A stretch of DNA of 64,000 nucleotides from assembly GCA_045589495.1 (NCBI GenBank), contig JAZNPF010000003.1, positions 1-64,000 of the forward strand. Direction: 5' to 3'. The position numbers were made by a program, and so were the translations under genes. The notes below the pieces were generated by a model, which worked only from the letters and a program-made list of their open reading frames with translations, had not been told where the DNA came from and made no database searches. This DNA is from SIG455 sp045589495 (GTDB lineage: Bacteria; Bacillota; Clostridia; UMGS1810). Below are positions 33,179 to 41,390 of the stretch, in pieces. How positions within the stretch are numbered: the first letter of the stretch is position 1; each line of letters opens with the position of its first letter.

Positions 33179-34762
33179 TTAACTGTTGTATCTGTCAAGA
33201 GCAGCCTGCTGAATTTCAAGCGCTCTGTCAAGACCCATCTGTTTAAGTTTTGCAGGCATAGCATCAACTTCAGAAATATCTTTCTGTCCGCAAATGAAAC
33301 CTGCTGTAATTTCACCTACATAAGTATCAATTTCAGTCATAATGTTAGCATATTCGGTTCTCTCTTCAGTTGTAAGAGCCATACCGGGAATCATATGACT
33401 GTCATCAGTAGCCCACGCTTTAGTACATTCAATCTGCTGCGGCATAACAATCTGTTCAAGATATACTTCGTTATGCATAAGATATGGGCCGCCTGCAGTT
33501 GCATGTGTATAGATGTTAAGTGCATCTGTGATAGCAAGGCCATCAGGATTCTTAAGAATAAGATCGGTATATTTGGGAGTTCCGTCTACCATCTCATAAG
33601 AAAGACCTTCAATACCATAGTTATAGAACAAATCGCCTTCTTCACTGTAACCATAGTCAAGGAAGCGCATAGCAAGTTCCTTGTTTTCGCTTGTAGAAGC
33701 AATTGCAAGACCTGTATTGCTTATAGGTGATTTAGTACCGCCAAAGCGACTTGGAGCATCACCTTTGTTGATAACCGGATAAGGTGCGCCGATAAGATCA
33801 AAAGTGTCATTCGGTTTAGCAGTCATCATAGCACCGATACCGCTTGCAAGCCATCCGATTGCAGCACCGGTTTCACCTGTGAGCAAGTATGCATTAAGCG
33901 CATCGTTCTCTGTTGTAACAACGTTTTTATCAAGTAAGCCTTTATCAACCCACTCTTTCATTTTAAGCATGTAATCTTTCCAGTTGCTTGTAGCGGGACC
34001 AAATGCGATTTTACCGTTATCATCTACATAAATACTAGATGTTGTATCAAACGCAGTTTCAAACACACCCATTGTGTAGAATTTAGACCAACCAAATGCC
34101 AACGGTGCATCCGCACCTTTTTTATCTCTGAAAGCAGCAAGAACTGTTTCCCATTCAGAAAGAGTTTCGGGAACTTCAAGATTAAGTTCCTTAAGCCAGT
34201 CTGCTCTTAAATACGGACCGTAGCACGGTACATCATGATTGAATGAATAGAAAGAATAATATCTTCCTTTTGGTGATTTGGCACTGCGGTTAGCAGCTTC
34301 ATCGGCCTGAAGACGACTCCAAAGGTTTGGAGCATAATCTTTAAGATAAGGTGAAAGGTCGATTACAAAACCGCTGTCTATAACTCCGTCAGGACCGCCA
34401 CCTGCATAATTACGCCAATCGCCATGAATAATATCAGGCAAATCGTTTGATGAGAAAAGCAGGTTGAACTGCTCATTCCACTGTGCACTTGAAGGTGTAA
34501 TGTATTTCACTTTAACACCTGTGCGTTTTTCAAGTTCTTTACGGAACTCTGTTTCATCAACAGTCATACCTAACTTTGCAACACCGGAAGCAATCGGAGC
34601 AAAAAACTCAAGTTCTTCGCCGTTTGTCTGTAAAGGATATGTAATTTCTCCTTTGCCGTATATACCGGTAATTTCTGAAGTTGTTGCTTCATCACCACAT
34701 CCGGCAAACATGGAAAAACACATTGCCACTGCCACAAAAACTGTCAAAATTCTTCGAATCAT
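33179..34762 (-). CDS. Extracellular solute-binding lipoprotein, family 1 (carbohydrate ABC type)
   Basis: A 527-residue substrate-binding protein: signal peptide with lipobox ending MFAGC near residue 22, then the two-lobed family 1 fold with FRKELEKRTGVKVKYITPS and LLFSSNDLPDIIHG in the N-terminal lobe. Size and style match LplA-type proteins that bind oligosaccharides or modified sugars for CUT1 ABC transporters. No permease or ATPase genes lie nearby, so it must use a transporter encoded elsewhere. Start at 34762, with AAAGGAG at a suitable distance; a GTG three codons upstream touches that site. It is transcribed from a strong promoter with a downstream operator-like palindrome. Confidence 0.9.
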   Translation of the reverse strand: MIRRILTVFVAVAMCFSMFAGCGDEATTSEITGIYGKGEITYPLQTNGEELEFFAPIASGVAKLGMTVDETEFRKELEKRTGVKVKYITPSSAQWNEQFNLLFSSNDLPDIIHGDWRNYAGGGPDGVIDSGFVIDLSPYLKDYAPNLWSRLQADEAANRSAKSPKGRYYSFYSFNHDVPCYGPYLRADWLKELNLEVPETLSEWETVLAAFRDKKGADAPLAFGWSKFYTMGVFETAFDTTSSIYVDDNGKIAFGPATSNWKDYMLKMKEWVDKGLLDKNVVTTENDALNAYLLTGETGAAIGWLASGIGAMMTAKPNDTFDLIGAPYPVINKGDAPSRFGGTKSPISNTGLAIASTSENKELAMRFLDYGYSEEGDLFYNYGIEGLSYEMVDGTPKYTDLILKNPDGLAITDALNIYTHATAGGPYLMHNEVYLEQIVMPQQIECTKAWATDDSHMIPGMALTTEERTEYANIMTEIDTYVGEITAGFICGQKDISEVDAMPAKLKQMGLDRALEIQQAALDRYNS

Positions 34763-34802
34763 TTTTAACACTCCTTTTCTTGATTGATTTGGTTTTGGGC
34801 AT

Positions 34803-34823
34803 ACTATTACGCACAGTAATAGT
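34803..34823. promoter_or_regulatory. Operator-like inverted repeat at the solute-binding protein promoter
   Basis: Perfect 8-base arms ACTATTAC and GTAATAGT separated by GCACA. It begins about 12 bases downstream of the -10 element, over the expected early transcribed region, where a repressor would block transcription. No regulator gene is adjacent. Confidence 0.5.
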
Positions 34824-34834
34824 TATACAAGTAA

Positions 34835-34864
34835 AGTATAGCATACACGCAGTTTAAGTGTCAA
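34835..34864 (-). promoter_or_regulatory. Sigma-A promoter of the solute-binding protein gene
   Basis: Minus-strand TTGACA (34859-34864), an 18-base spacer, TATACT (34835-34840). Confidence 0.75.
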
Positions 34865-34890
34865 TACACTTTTTGGTTAATATATTTAAT

Positions 34891-34932
34891 ATATTGTGCA
34901 TTTTATTGCACAATATTGTAATTTTGCACAAT
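34891..34932. promoter_or_regulatory. Palindrome and extra half-site in the divergent control region
   Basis: Perfect 10-base arms ATATTGTGCA (34891-34900) and TGCACAATAT (34907-34916) with a 6-base centre, followed by a third half-site TTGCACAAT at 34924-34932. It sits upstream of the solute-binding protein promoter and before the divergent TIM-barrel gene, so one regulator could control both. The rest of the 360-base gap (34933-35123) is AT-rich; I could not place the rightward promoter. Confidence 0.5.
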
Positions 34933-35123
34933 AAAAATACATTTTTGCGATTTATAATTGCTGTTCTAAACCTACTATTATCATTATTGATTTTTTTGTT
35001 TTTTTGCCCACAATTCTCTTTACTTTCATACATCTGATATGTTAAAATATAAACAATAAAATATGTTTGGTTGATTTATGCTTTTTATCAGAAATCAATC
35101 TGTTAATTTAAGGAGATGCTGAA

Positions 35124-35888
35124 ATGAAAGAAATCTATTTAGGTTCTGTTTCTATGGAGAGGAACAGATGGGCTCCCGGCCGCACACCTACATTCAACGT
35201 AAGTGATTTTATTGACAAAGCAAAAGCTGACGGTTTTTCTGGAATTGAACTTTGGGAATATCACTACACTCTTGCAAGTGATGAAGAAAAAGCAAAATTG
35301 GCTGCTGCCGATATTCCTTTCTTCTTCAATACATATTTGTCATTTGAAGAATATGACGAAAAAGCATACAAAGAAATTGCTGATGCAATAACTGCAGTTA
35401 AAGCAAAAGCAGTTAAATTTAATCTTGGTCCTTCTAAAAATTGCATTGCAGATATACCACATCAGTTAGAAAATCTTGAAAAATTTACTGCTATGATCCC
35501 CGAATACACAAAAATGCTTTGCGAATGTCATGCAAACACAATAATGGAAGTTCCTGAAACCGCTGCTGAAATATTTTCTAAACTCGACAAAGAACGTTAT
35601 GGTGCTATAATTCATCTGTGCACTGAATCTGATTTTGCAGATAAATGCTATGCAGCATACGGCGACCGTATCTGCCATATGCACTGCCAGTACATACCGG
35701 AAAATGGTGACGGATTCGCTCTTATGGACGATGGTACAGAATATGCAGATAAATTTATGAACCATCATCTTGGCAAAGGTTATAACGGAACTTTTACAAT
35801 AGAATTTGTTAAATTTGAAGACACAGCCGAGGCTCACTACGCAAACGTTTTAGAAGATTTGAAATATCTTAAAAAGATTTGCAAATAA
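35124..35888 (+). CDS. Xylose-isomerase-like TIM barrel protein (sugar phosphate isomerase/epimerase family)
   Basis: A 254-residue protein of the AP-endonuclease-2/xylose-isomerase-like TIM barrel family. Metal-ligand candidates are Glu in FSGIELWEYHY, Glu in TIMEVPETAAE, His in AIIHLCTESDF and His in RICHMHCQYIPE; the last Glu is in GTFTIEFVKFE. Family members isomerise or epimerise ketoses, or act as lyases on oxidised sugars; the reaction here is unknown. AAGGAGATG precedes the ATG. It starts a rightward operon with two hydroxyacid dehydrogenases, divergent from the solute-binding protein and rhamnosidase genes. Confidence 0.85.
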   Translation: MKEIYLGSVSMERNRWAPGRTPTFNVSDFIDKAKADGFSGIELWEYHYTLASDEEKAKLAAADIPFFFNTYLSFEEYDEKAYKEIADAITAVKAKAVKFNLGPSKNCIADIPHQLENLEKFTAMIPEYTKMLCECHANTIMEVPETAAEIFSKLDKERYGAIIHLCTESDFADKCYAAYGDRICHMHCQYIPENGDGFALMDDGTEYADKFMNHHLGKGYNGTFTIEFVKFEDTAEAHYANVLEDLKYLKKICK

Positions 35889-35918
35889 TTACTTTTCAAA
35901 ACAGGGAGGAAATCCGTT

Positions 35919-36938
35919 GTGAAAATTTTAAAAGCATATACACACAAAGAACACCTTGAACAGTTGCCATTTTCCGGTGACCGTCCATTGATAAGGGAAA
36001 TAAGAAAATTATATGATCTTGATGAGATTGTACTTGAACCGGACTATAAAGAAGAGGATTATGCAAATTTAATCCGTGAGTATGATGTTCTTCTCACTAT
36101 GTGGTCAAGCCCTCACGTACCTAATGAATTAGCAGATAACCCCGGCAAACTTAAGTATATCTGCAATATTACAGGAGAAATCGGAAAATGGATTGATGCT
36201 CCAATTGTTGAAAGTCCTCACATCACTGTTACAAACTGGGGAGATGCTCCCGCATTTGGCGTTGCGGAAGGTGCGTTTGCTCTTCTTCAGGCAGTTATGA
36301 AGGAAATCCCTCTTGCGATTGAACACGCTAAAACCAATGGCATAAGTGCTCATCCAGACAGGCAGATGTGCTCTCTTCACTTTACAAGAGTAGGTATTTA
36401 TGGTATGGGCGTAATAGGAAGAAAATTTGTTGAATTTATCCGTCCTTATATGCCTGAAATGTACGCCTATGATCCTTATGTTGAAAATATGCCTGAAGGT
36501 GTCACTAAAGTAGATTCTTTGGAAGAACTTTTTTCTAAATCACAAATTATTGTTATCCATGCTGCTCTCTGCGAAGAAACAGAGGGGTCAGTAACAAAAG
36601 AACTTCTTGCTATGCTTCCCGATTATGCAATACTTATCAATACTGCACGTGGCAAAATTATTGATCAGGACGCTCTTATTGCTGAACTTAAAGCAGGTAG
36701 ATTACGTGCCGGTCTGGATGTTATGTACCCTACCGACTGGCCGGAACCGGACGATGAAATCCGTCAGTTAAAAAATCTTATTATGACAGGTCACTTTGTT
36801 TCAGATCCAGTTTGGGGCGTTGATCCTGAAAAACTCGATTTCACTTCCCTGAACTGTCTTGAAAACCTTAAGCGTTTCAGCGAAGGGAAACCACTCAAGT
36901 TTATTATGGATCCTACACGTTACAAGCGCAGTACATGA
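35919..36938 (+). CDS. D-2-hydroxyacid dehydrogenase, copy 1
   Basis: A 339-residue NAD-dependent dehydrogenase with a GTG start behind GGGAGGA. The nucleotide fold has GIYGMGVIGRKF; the substrate-site Arg is in INTARGKIIDQ, and the catalytic His is likely in IMTGHFVSD. It interconverts a 2-hydroxy acid and a 2-oxo acid. The C-terminal tail (KFIMDPTRYKRST) and the missing canonical PHIAG motif mark a divergent subgroup also seen in the next gene. It follows the TIM-barrel gene by 30 bases and is a tandem duplicate of its downstream neighbour. Confidence 0.9.
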   Translation: MKILKAYTHKEHLEQLPFSGDRPLIREIRKLYDLDEIVLEPDYKEEDYANLIREYDVLLTMWSSPHVPNELADNPGKLKYICNITGEIGKWIDAPIVESPHITVTNWGDAPAFGVAEGAFALLQAVMKEIPLAIEHAKTNGISAHPDRQMCSLHFTRVGIYGMGVIGRKFVEFIRPYMPEMYAYDPYVENMPEGVTKVDSLEELFSKSQIIVIHAALCEETEGSVTKELLAMLPDYAILINTARGKIIDQDALIAELKAGRLRAGLDVMYPTDWPEPDDEIRQLKNLIMTGHFVSDPVWGVDPEKLDFTSLNCLENLKRFSEGKPLKFIMDPTRYKRST

Positions 36939-36978
36939 TTAAATTGATACCTCATATAAATTAAAGGAGACTGTTATT

Positions 36979-38019
36979 GTGAAAATTTTAAAAGCTTACA
37001 AAGAAAAAAGCCACATGGAACAGTTACCGTATACCGGAGACTGCCCATTGTTGAGAGAATTAAGAAAATTGTATGACGTTACTGAAATAGCACTTGAGCC
37101 TGATTATAAAGAAGAAGATTATGCAAATCTTATACGTGAATATGACGTTCTTCTTACTATGTGGTCAAGCCCTCACGTACCTAATGAATTAGCAGATAAC
37201 CCCGGCAATCTTAAATATATATGCAACATCACCGGTTCTGTAGGTGGATGGATTGACGCACCTATAATTGAAAGCCCTCATATCGTTGTTACTAACTGGG
37301 GTGATGCCGCAGGTTACGGAATAGCAGAAGGTGCTGTATCACTTCTTATGACAATGCTTAAAGATATCCCTCTCTTTATTGAACACGCAAGAGAAGGCAA
37401 ACCGCGCCCCGAAGCAAACGAAAGACGGGTTGGTACACTCTTCCAGACTCGTGTCGGTATTTACGGCATGGGATATATTGGTCGCAAATTCGTTGAGTAT
37501 ATTCGTCCGTTTATGCCCGAAATATATGCGTACGACCCGTATGTTGAAAATATGCCTGAAGGTGTTATCAAAGTTGATTCTCTGGAAGAACTTTTCTCTA
37601 ATTCACAGATTATGGTAATTCACGCAGGCCTTTGCGAAGGAACCATCGGTTCAGTTACAAAAGAACTTCTGGCTATGCTCCCTGACGGTGCTGTATTGGT
37701 AAATACTGCACGTGGACCTATCATTGACGAACCGGCATTGCTTGAAGAAATCAAATCAGGAAGAATACGTGCGGGACTTGACGTTATGGACCAGACTCTA
37801 AATCCTGGAAACGGTGATATGCCTGCTATCGACGATCCTGTACGTCAGGTAAGCAATGCAGTGTTTACCGGACATCACATCGGTGGTAACGAATGGAGCA
37901 TCGATCCTGAAAAATTGGATTTCTCTGCTTATAACTGTTATAAAAACCTTGTACACTTTGCAAACGGCGAGCCGCTTGAATTTGTGATTGATATTGACCG
38001 ATACAACAGAATGACTTGA
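36979..38019 (+). CDS. D-2-hydroxyacid dehydrogenase, copy 2
   Basis: A 346-residue paralogue of the preceding gene, also with a GTG start (behind AAAGGAG). Shared features are GIYGMGYIGRKF, VNTARGPIIDEPAL, VFTGHHIGG and the C-terminal VIDIDRYNRMT. The two differ most around residues 135-155 and in the loop before the catalytic His, where this copy has a longer insert (DQTLNPGNGDMP). Those are substrate-proximal regions, so the copies may take different acids. A 53-base block is identical between the genes. A terminator follows about 75 bases later. Confidence 0.9.
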   Translation: MKILKAYKEKSHMEQLPYTGDCPLLRELRKLYDVTEIALEPDYKEEDYANLIREYDVLLTMWSSPHVPNELADNPGNLKYICNITGSVGGWIDAPIIESPHIVVTNWGDAAGYGIAEGAVSLLMTMLKDIPLFIEHAREGKPRPEANERRVGTLFQTRVGIYGMGYIGRKFVEYIRPFMPEIYAYDPYVENMPEGVIKVDSLEELFSNSQIMVIHAGLCEGTIGSVTKELLAMLPDGAVLVNTARGPIIDEPALLEEIKSGRIRAGLDVMDQTLNPGNGDMPAIDDPVRQVSNAVFTGHHIGGNEWSIDPEKLDFSAYNCYKNLVHFANGEPLEFVIDIDRYNRMT

Positions 38020-38093
38020 TTTTGAAGGGAATATATCTATAAACAAAATCATACTGGGAATGGTTTTTTGGCACATTAACTGTAAGATAACTA

Positions 38094-38130
38094 AAAAATC
38101 CTGTTACTTTAAATGTAACAGGATTTTTTG
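38094..38130. terminator. Bidirectional terminator between the dehydrogenase operon and rubrerythrin
   Basis: Perfect 13-base arms (38095-38107 and 38115-38127) with a 7-base loop, T run on the plus strand and A run on the other side. Confidence 0.85.
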
Positions 38131-38146
38131 TTTGCTCAAATATGTA

Positions 38147-38680
38147 TCAGTAGTTTTCTTTTCTAACTTCAAAGAAACTCTGCGGATGTGCACAAGTCGG
38201 GCAGATTTCAGGAGCCTTTTTACCAATTACAAGGTGACCGCAATTACGGCATTCCCACATAATTTCTTCGCTCTTTTCAAATACTTTGTTCATTTCAACA
38301 TTGCTCAAAAGTGCACGATAGCGTTCTTCGTGTGCTTTTTCAATTTTAGCAACAAGACGGAACTGTGCAGCCAACTCAGTAAATCCTTCTTCATCAGCCT
38401 CTTTTGCGAATTTGTCATACATATCTGTCCATTCATAGTTTTCGCCCTCAGCAGCGTGCAAAAGATTTTCTGCCGTGTTGCCAAGTTCACCCAATGCTTT
38501 AAACCAAAGTTTAGCATGTTCTTTCTCATTATTTGCAGTTTCTTCAAATATAGCGGCTATCTGCTGATAACCTTCTTTTTTTGCTACAGAAGCAAAATAA
38601 GTGTACTTATTTCTTGCCTGACTTTCACCTGCAAATGCCTCCATAAGATTTTTTTCTGTTTTTGAACCTTTAAAATCCAT
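38147..38680 (-). CDS. rbr: Rubrerythrin
   Basis: A 177-residue peroxide-reducing protein. The ferritin-like four-helix domain carries the di-iron ligands in AFAGESQARNKY, FEETANNEKEHAK and AKIEKAHEERY. The C-terminal rubredoxin-like domain has ECRNCGHLVIG and ICPTCAHP. In anaerobes it reduces hydrogen peroxide with electrons from rubredoxin or NADH. GGAGG precedes the ATG. It starts 22 bases after atpC on the same strand with no terminator between, so it may be read through from the ATP synthase operon. Confidence 0.96.
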   Translation of the reverse strand: MDFKGSKTEKNLMEAFAGESQARNKYTYFASVAKKEGYQQIAAIFEETANNEKEHAKLWFKALGELGNTAENLLHAAEGENYEWTDMYDKFAKEADEEGFTELAAQFRLVAKIEKAHEERYRALLSNVEMNKVFEKSEEIMWECRNCGHLVIGKKAPEICPTCAHPQSFFEVRKENY

Positions 38681-38702
38681 TTTAATTCCTCCTTATATAA
38701 CT

Positions 38703-39104
38703 TTATTTGCTATTTGCTACATTTATTCTTGTTATAGCACGAAGCAGTTTACCTTTTGCTTTATCCAACTGTGCAATATCAGATGAAGAACCAATGATTT
38801 TTTCCGCCTCATTTTTAGCATTTTCAGCACGTACAACATCAATATTATCCGCCCATTCAAACGCATTGGCAGCAATCCTTACACCATCTTTATCTGCACT
38901 TACAACTCCGCCGATACAAGCAGCGGTTTTCCAATCCGCCTCCGTCTTCACACGTGCTTCACCAATGGCAAGCGGTGCTACAAACGGGGCATGGTCTTTT
39001 AATATTCCAACATTACCGGTGGTTGTACGCACTATAACAGATTCTGCCATCCCCTCATATACTATACCATCGGGAGTTACAACTGTTAATTTAAATTCTG
39101 ACAT
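38703..39104 (-). CDS. atpC: ATP synthase F1 subunit epsilon
   Basis: A 133-residue epsilon subunit: N-terminal beta-sandwich with KLTVVTPDGIVYEGMAESVI and TTGNVGILKDHAPFVAPL, then the C-terminal helical hairpin (AENAKNEAEKIIG onward) that can inhibit ATP hydrolysis. It is the last gene of the atp operon, 11 bases after atpD. Confidence 0.95.
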   Translation of the reverse strand: MSEFKLTVVTPDGIVYEGMAESVIVRTTTGNVGILKDHAPFVAPLAIGEARVKTEADWKTAACIGGVVSADKDGVRIAANAFEWADNIDVVRAENAKNEAEKIIGSSSDIAQLDKAKGKLLRAITRINVANSK

Positions 39105-39115
39105 ACTATCCTCCG

Positions 39116-40510
39116 TTATTTGCTTTCTTTAGCCGCTTTTTCGATAACCTCATCAATAGTACCTGCAAAAAGGAATGCAGATTCCGGAAGATCGTCATGC
39201 TTGCCTTCAACAATTTCTTTAAAGCCACGGATTGTTTCTTTAAGAGGTATATATCTTCCCTGCATACCTGTAAACTGTTCTGCTACAGAGAATGGCTGAG
39301 ATAAAAATCTCTGTACCTTTCTTGCACGGTTAACTATAATCTTATCCTCCTCGGTAAGTTCATCCATACCCATAATAGCGATGATATCCTGAAGTTCTTT
39401 ATATCTTTGGAGAATATGCTGAACTGCTTTTGCAGTTTCATAATGCTCCTGCCCTACTATTTCGGGTGAAAGAATTCTGGATGTTGACTCAAGCGGATCA
39501 ACCGCCGGATAAATACCAAGAGATGCAATATTTCTTGAAAGTACTGTTGTAGCATCAAGGTGAGCAAAAGTTGTTGCAGGAGCAGGGTCAGTTAAGTCAT
39601 CTGCAGGTACATACACTGCCTGAACAGATGTGATTGAACCTTTCTTTGTAGAAGTGATTCTCTCCTGCAAAGCACCCATTTCCGTAGCCAAAGTAGGCTG
39701 ATATCCAACCGCAGACGGCATTCTGCCTAAAAGTGCACTAACTTCTGAACCAGCCTGAGTGAATCTGAAGATGTTATCTATAAACAAAAGTACGTCCTGA
39801 CCTGCTGCATCACGGAAATATTCTGCCATTGTAAGCCCTGAAAGAGCAACTCTCATTCTGGCTCCGGGCGGCTCGTTCATCTGGCCGTACACCAATGCAG
39901 TTTTATTTATAACACCTGATTCTTTCATTTCATTGTAAAGGTCATTACCCTCACGTGTACGCTCTCCAACACCGGTAAATACAGAGATACCACCGTGTTG
40001 TTTTGCAACGTTATTGATAAGTTCCATAATAAGAACCGTTTTACCAACACCGGCACCGCCAAAAAGACCTATTTTTCCGCCTTTTGCATAAGGTGCAATA
40101 AGGTCTACAACCTTAATACCGGTTTCAAGTATTTCTGTTGTGCTCTCCTGTTCATCATAAGATGGCGGGTTGCGATGAATTGTCCATTTTTCTTCAATTT
40201 CCGGAGCAGGAAGTTCGTCAATCGGTTCACCGAGAAGATTGAATATTCTTCCAAGTGTACCGTCACCAACGGGAACCTTAATTCCCGAACCGGTATCTAT
40301 TGCTTCCAGACCACGTTTAAGTCCATCAGTTGAATTCATAGCAATACAACGCACAATATTATCACCAAGATGTGATGCCGCTTCAACAACCACAGTAGCA
40401 TCACCGTTTGGAATTTCAATAGCATTTTTAAGTGCCGGAAGTTGACCTTCGTCGAAACGGATATCAACAACAGGACCTATTATCTGAATTACTGTTCCTT
40501 TATTATTCAT
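39116..40510 (-). CDS. atpD: ATP synthase F1 subunit beta
   Basis: A 464-residue catalytic subunit with the Walker A motif GLFGGAGVGKTVLI, catalytic Glu in TGVGERTREGNDLY, Walker B VLLFIDNIFRFTQAG and the ALLGRMPSAVGYQPTL segment. It makes or hydrolyses ATP at three sites of the F1 head. Start at 40510 behind GAAAGG. It follows atpG by 30 bases. Confidence 0.98.
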   Translation of the reverse strand: MNNKGTVIQIIGPVVDIRFDEGQLPALKNAIEIPNGDATVVVEAASHLGDNIVRCIAMNSTDGLKRGLEAIDTGSGIKVPVGDGTLGRIFNLLGEPIDELPAPEIEEKWTIHRNPPSYDEQESTTEILETGIKVVDLIAPYAKGGKIGLFGGAGVGKTVLIMELINNVAKQHGGISVFTGVGERTREGNDLYNEMKESGVINKTALVYGQMNEPPGARMRVALSGLTMAEYFRDAAGQDVLLFIDNIFRFTQAGSEVSALLGRMPSAVGYQPTLATEMGALQERITSTKKGSITSVQAVYVPADDLTDPAPATTFAHLDATTVLSRNIASLGIYPAVDPLESTSRILSPEIVGQEHYETAKAVQHILQRYKELQDIIAIMGMDELTEEDKIIVNRARKVQRFLSQPFSVAEQFTGMQGRYIPLKETIRGFKEIVEGKHDDLPESAFLFAGTIDEVIEKAAKESK

Positions 40511-40540
40511 ATCTCAAAAACCTTTCAATTTTATACTGAC

Positions 40541-41383
40541 TTACGAATTGGCACCAGCCACAATTTCAGTAATTTCCTGAGTTATACCCGCCTGACGTGC
40601 ACGGTTATACTGCAGTTGAAGTTCGCTCAACATTTCGTCAGCATTATTAGTTGCTGTATCCATAGCATTCTGCCTTGAAGTAAGTTCACTTGCATAAGAC
40701 TGTGCAACAGCGGTATATAATACAGACGCAACATACGACGGCATTATATTTTTAACAGTGGTTGCAAAAGACGGTTCACACTCCAATTGTGTGCGTTTTT
40801 CTGCTTTTCTTTCAGGCAAAGGAAATAGTTTTAATGTTATGGCGTCCTGATGCAGAATATTTTTATAATGTGTATACGTAAGGTACAACTCATCAAATTC
40901 TCCGTTTACAAACATATCAGTAAGCATCTTACCTATATTAAAACAATTGCCTATGCTTATATCTGCCGCCGTTGAATATGATTCATCAATAAATTCAAAA
41001 CGTTTTTTAAAATATTCAACTGTTTTTCTGCCAATGGGGAAAATTTTTGTTTCATAATTGTGTTCATTTATATTACGAACAACTTCTTTGAATACATTCG
41101 AGTTGTATCCACCCGCAAGACCTCTGTCACCTGCTATAACACAATGGCAAACTTTCTTAACATCTCTTCCGGTAAAAAATACACTCTCTTCCCTGTCAGC
41201 ACTTACTGAAAGTTTATCTATGATTTCATTAAATGCTTTTGAGTACGGAACAGACAGTTCCATACGCTCTCTGGCACGGCGCAATTTAGAAGATGCAACA
41301 AGTTGCATCGCTTTAGTAATCTGGCGCGTACCCTGTATACTTTTAATGCGGAGTTTGATGTCCTTCATAGATCCGCCCGCCAT
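40541..41383 (-). CDS. atpG: ATP synthase F1 subunit gamma
   Basis: A 280-residue central-stalk subunit: N-terminal coiled coil (MKDIKLRIKSIQGTRQITKA), conserved HCVIAGDRGLAGGYNSNV, and the C-terminal coiled coil with ELTSRQNAMDTATNNADEM. It rotates inside the alpha-beta ring and couples it to the c ring. AGAGGTGA precedes the first ATG. Confidence 0.97.
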   Translation of the reverse strand: MAGGSMKDIKLRIKSIQGTRQITKAMQLVASSKLRRARERMELSVPYSKAFNEIIDKLSVSADREESVFFTGRDVKKVCHCVIAGDRGLAGGYNSNVFKEVVRNINEHNYETKIFPIGRKTVEYFKKRFEFIDESYSTAADISIGNCFNIGKMLTDMFVNGEFDELYLTYTHYKNILHQDAITLKLFPLPERKAEKRTQLECEPSFATTVKNIMPSYVASVLYTAVAQSYASELTSRQNAMDTATNNADEMLSELQLQYNRARQAGITQEITEIVAGANS

Positions 41384-41390
41384 CAGTCAT

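Noticed and set aside
38060..38665. A 201-codon open frame opposite rubrerythrin
   Set aside because: It has Phe/Cys-rich antisense composition, no ribosome site, and covers the terminator and the rubrerythrin gene.
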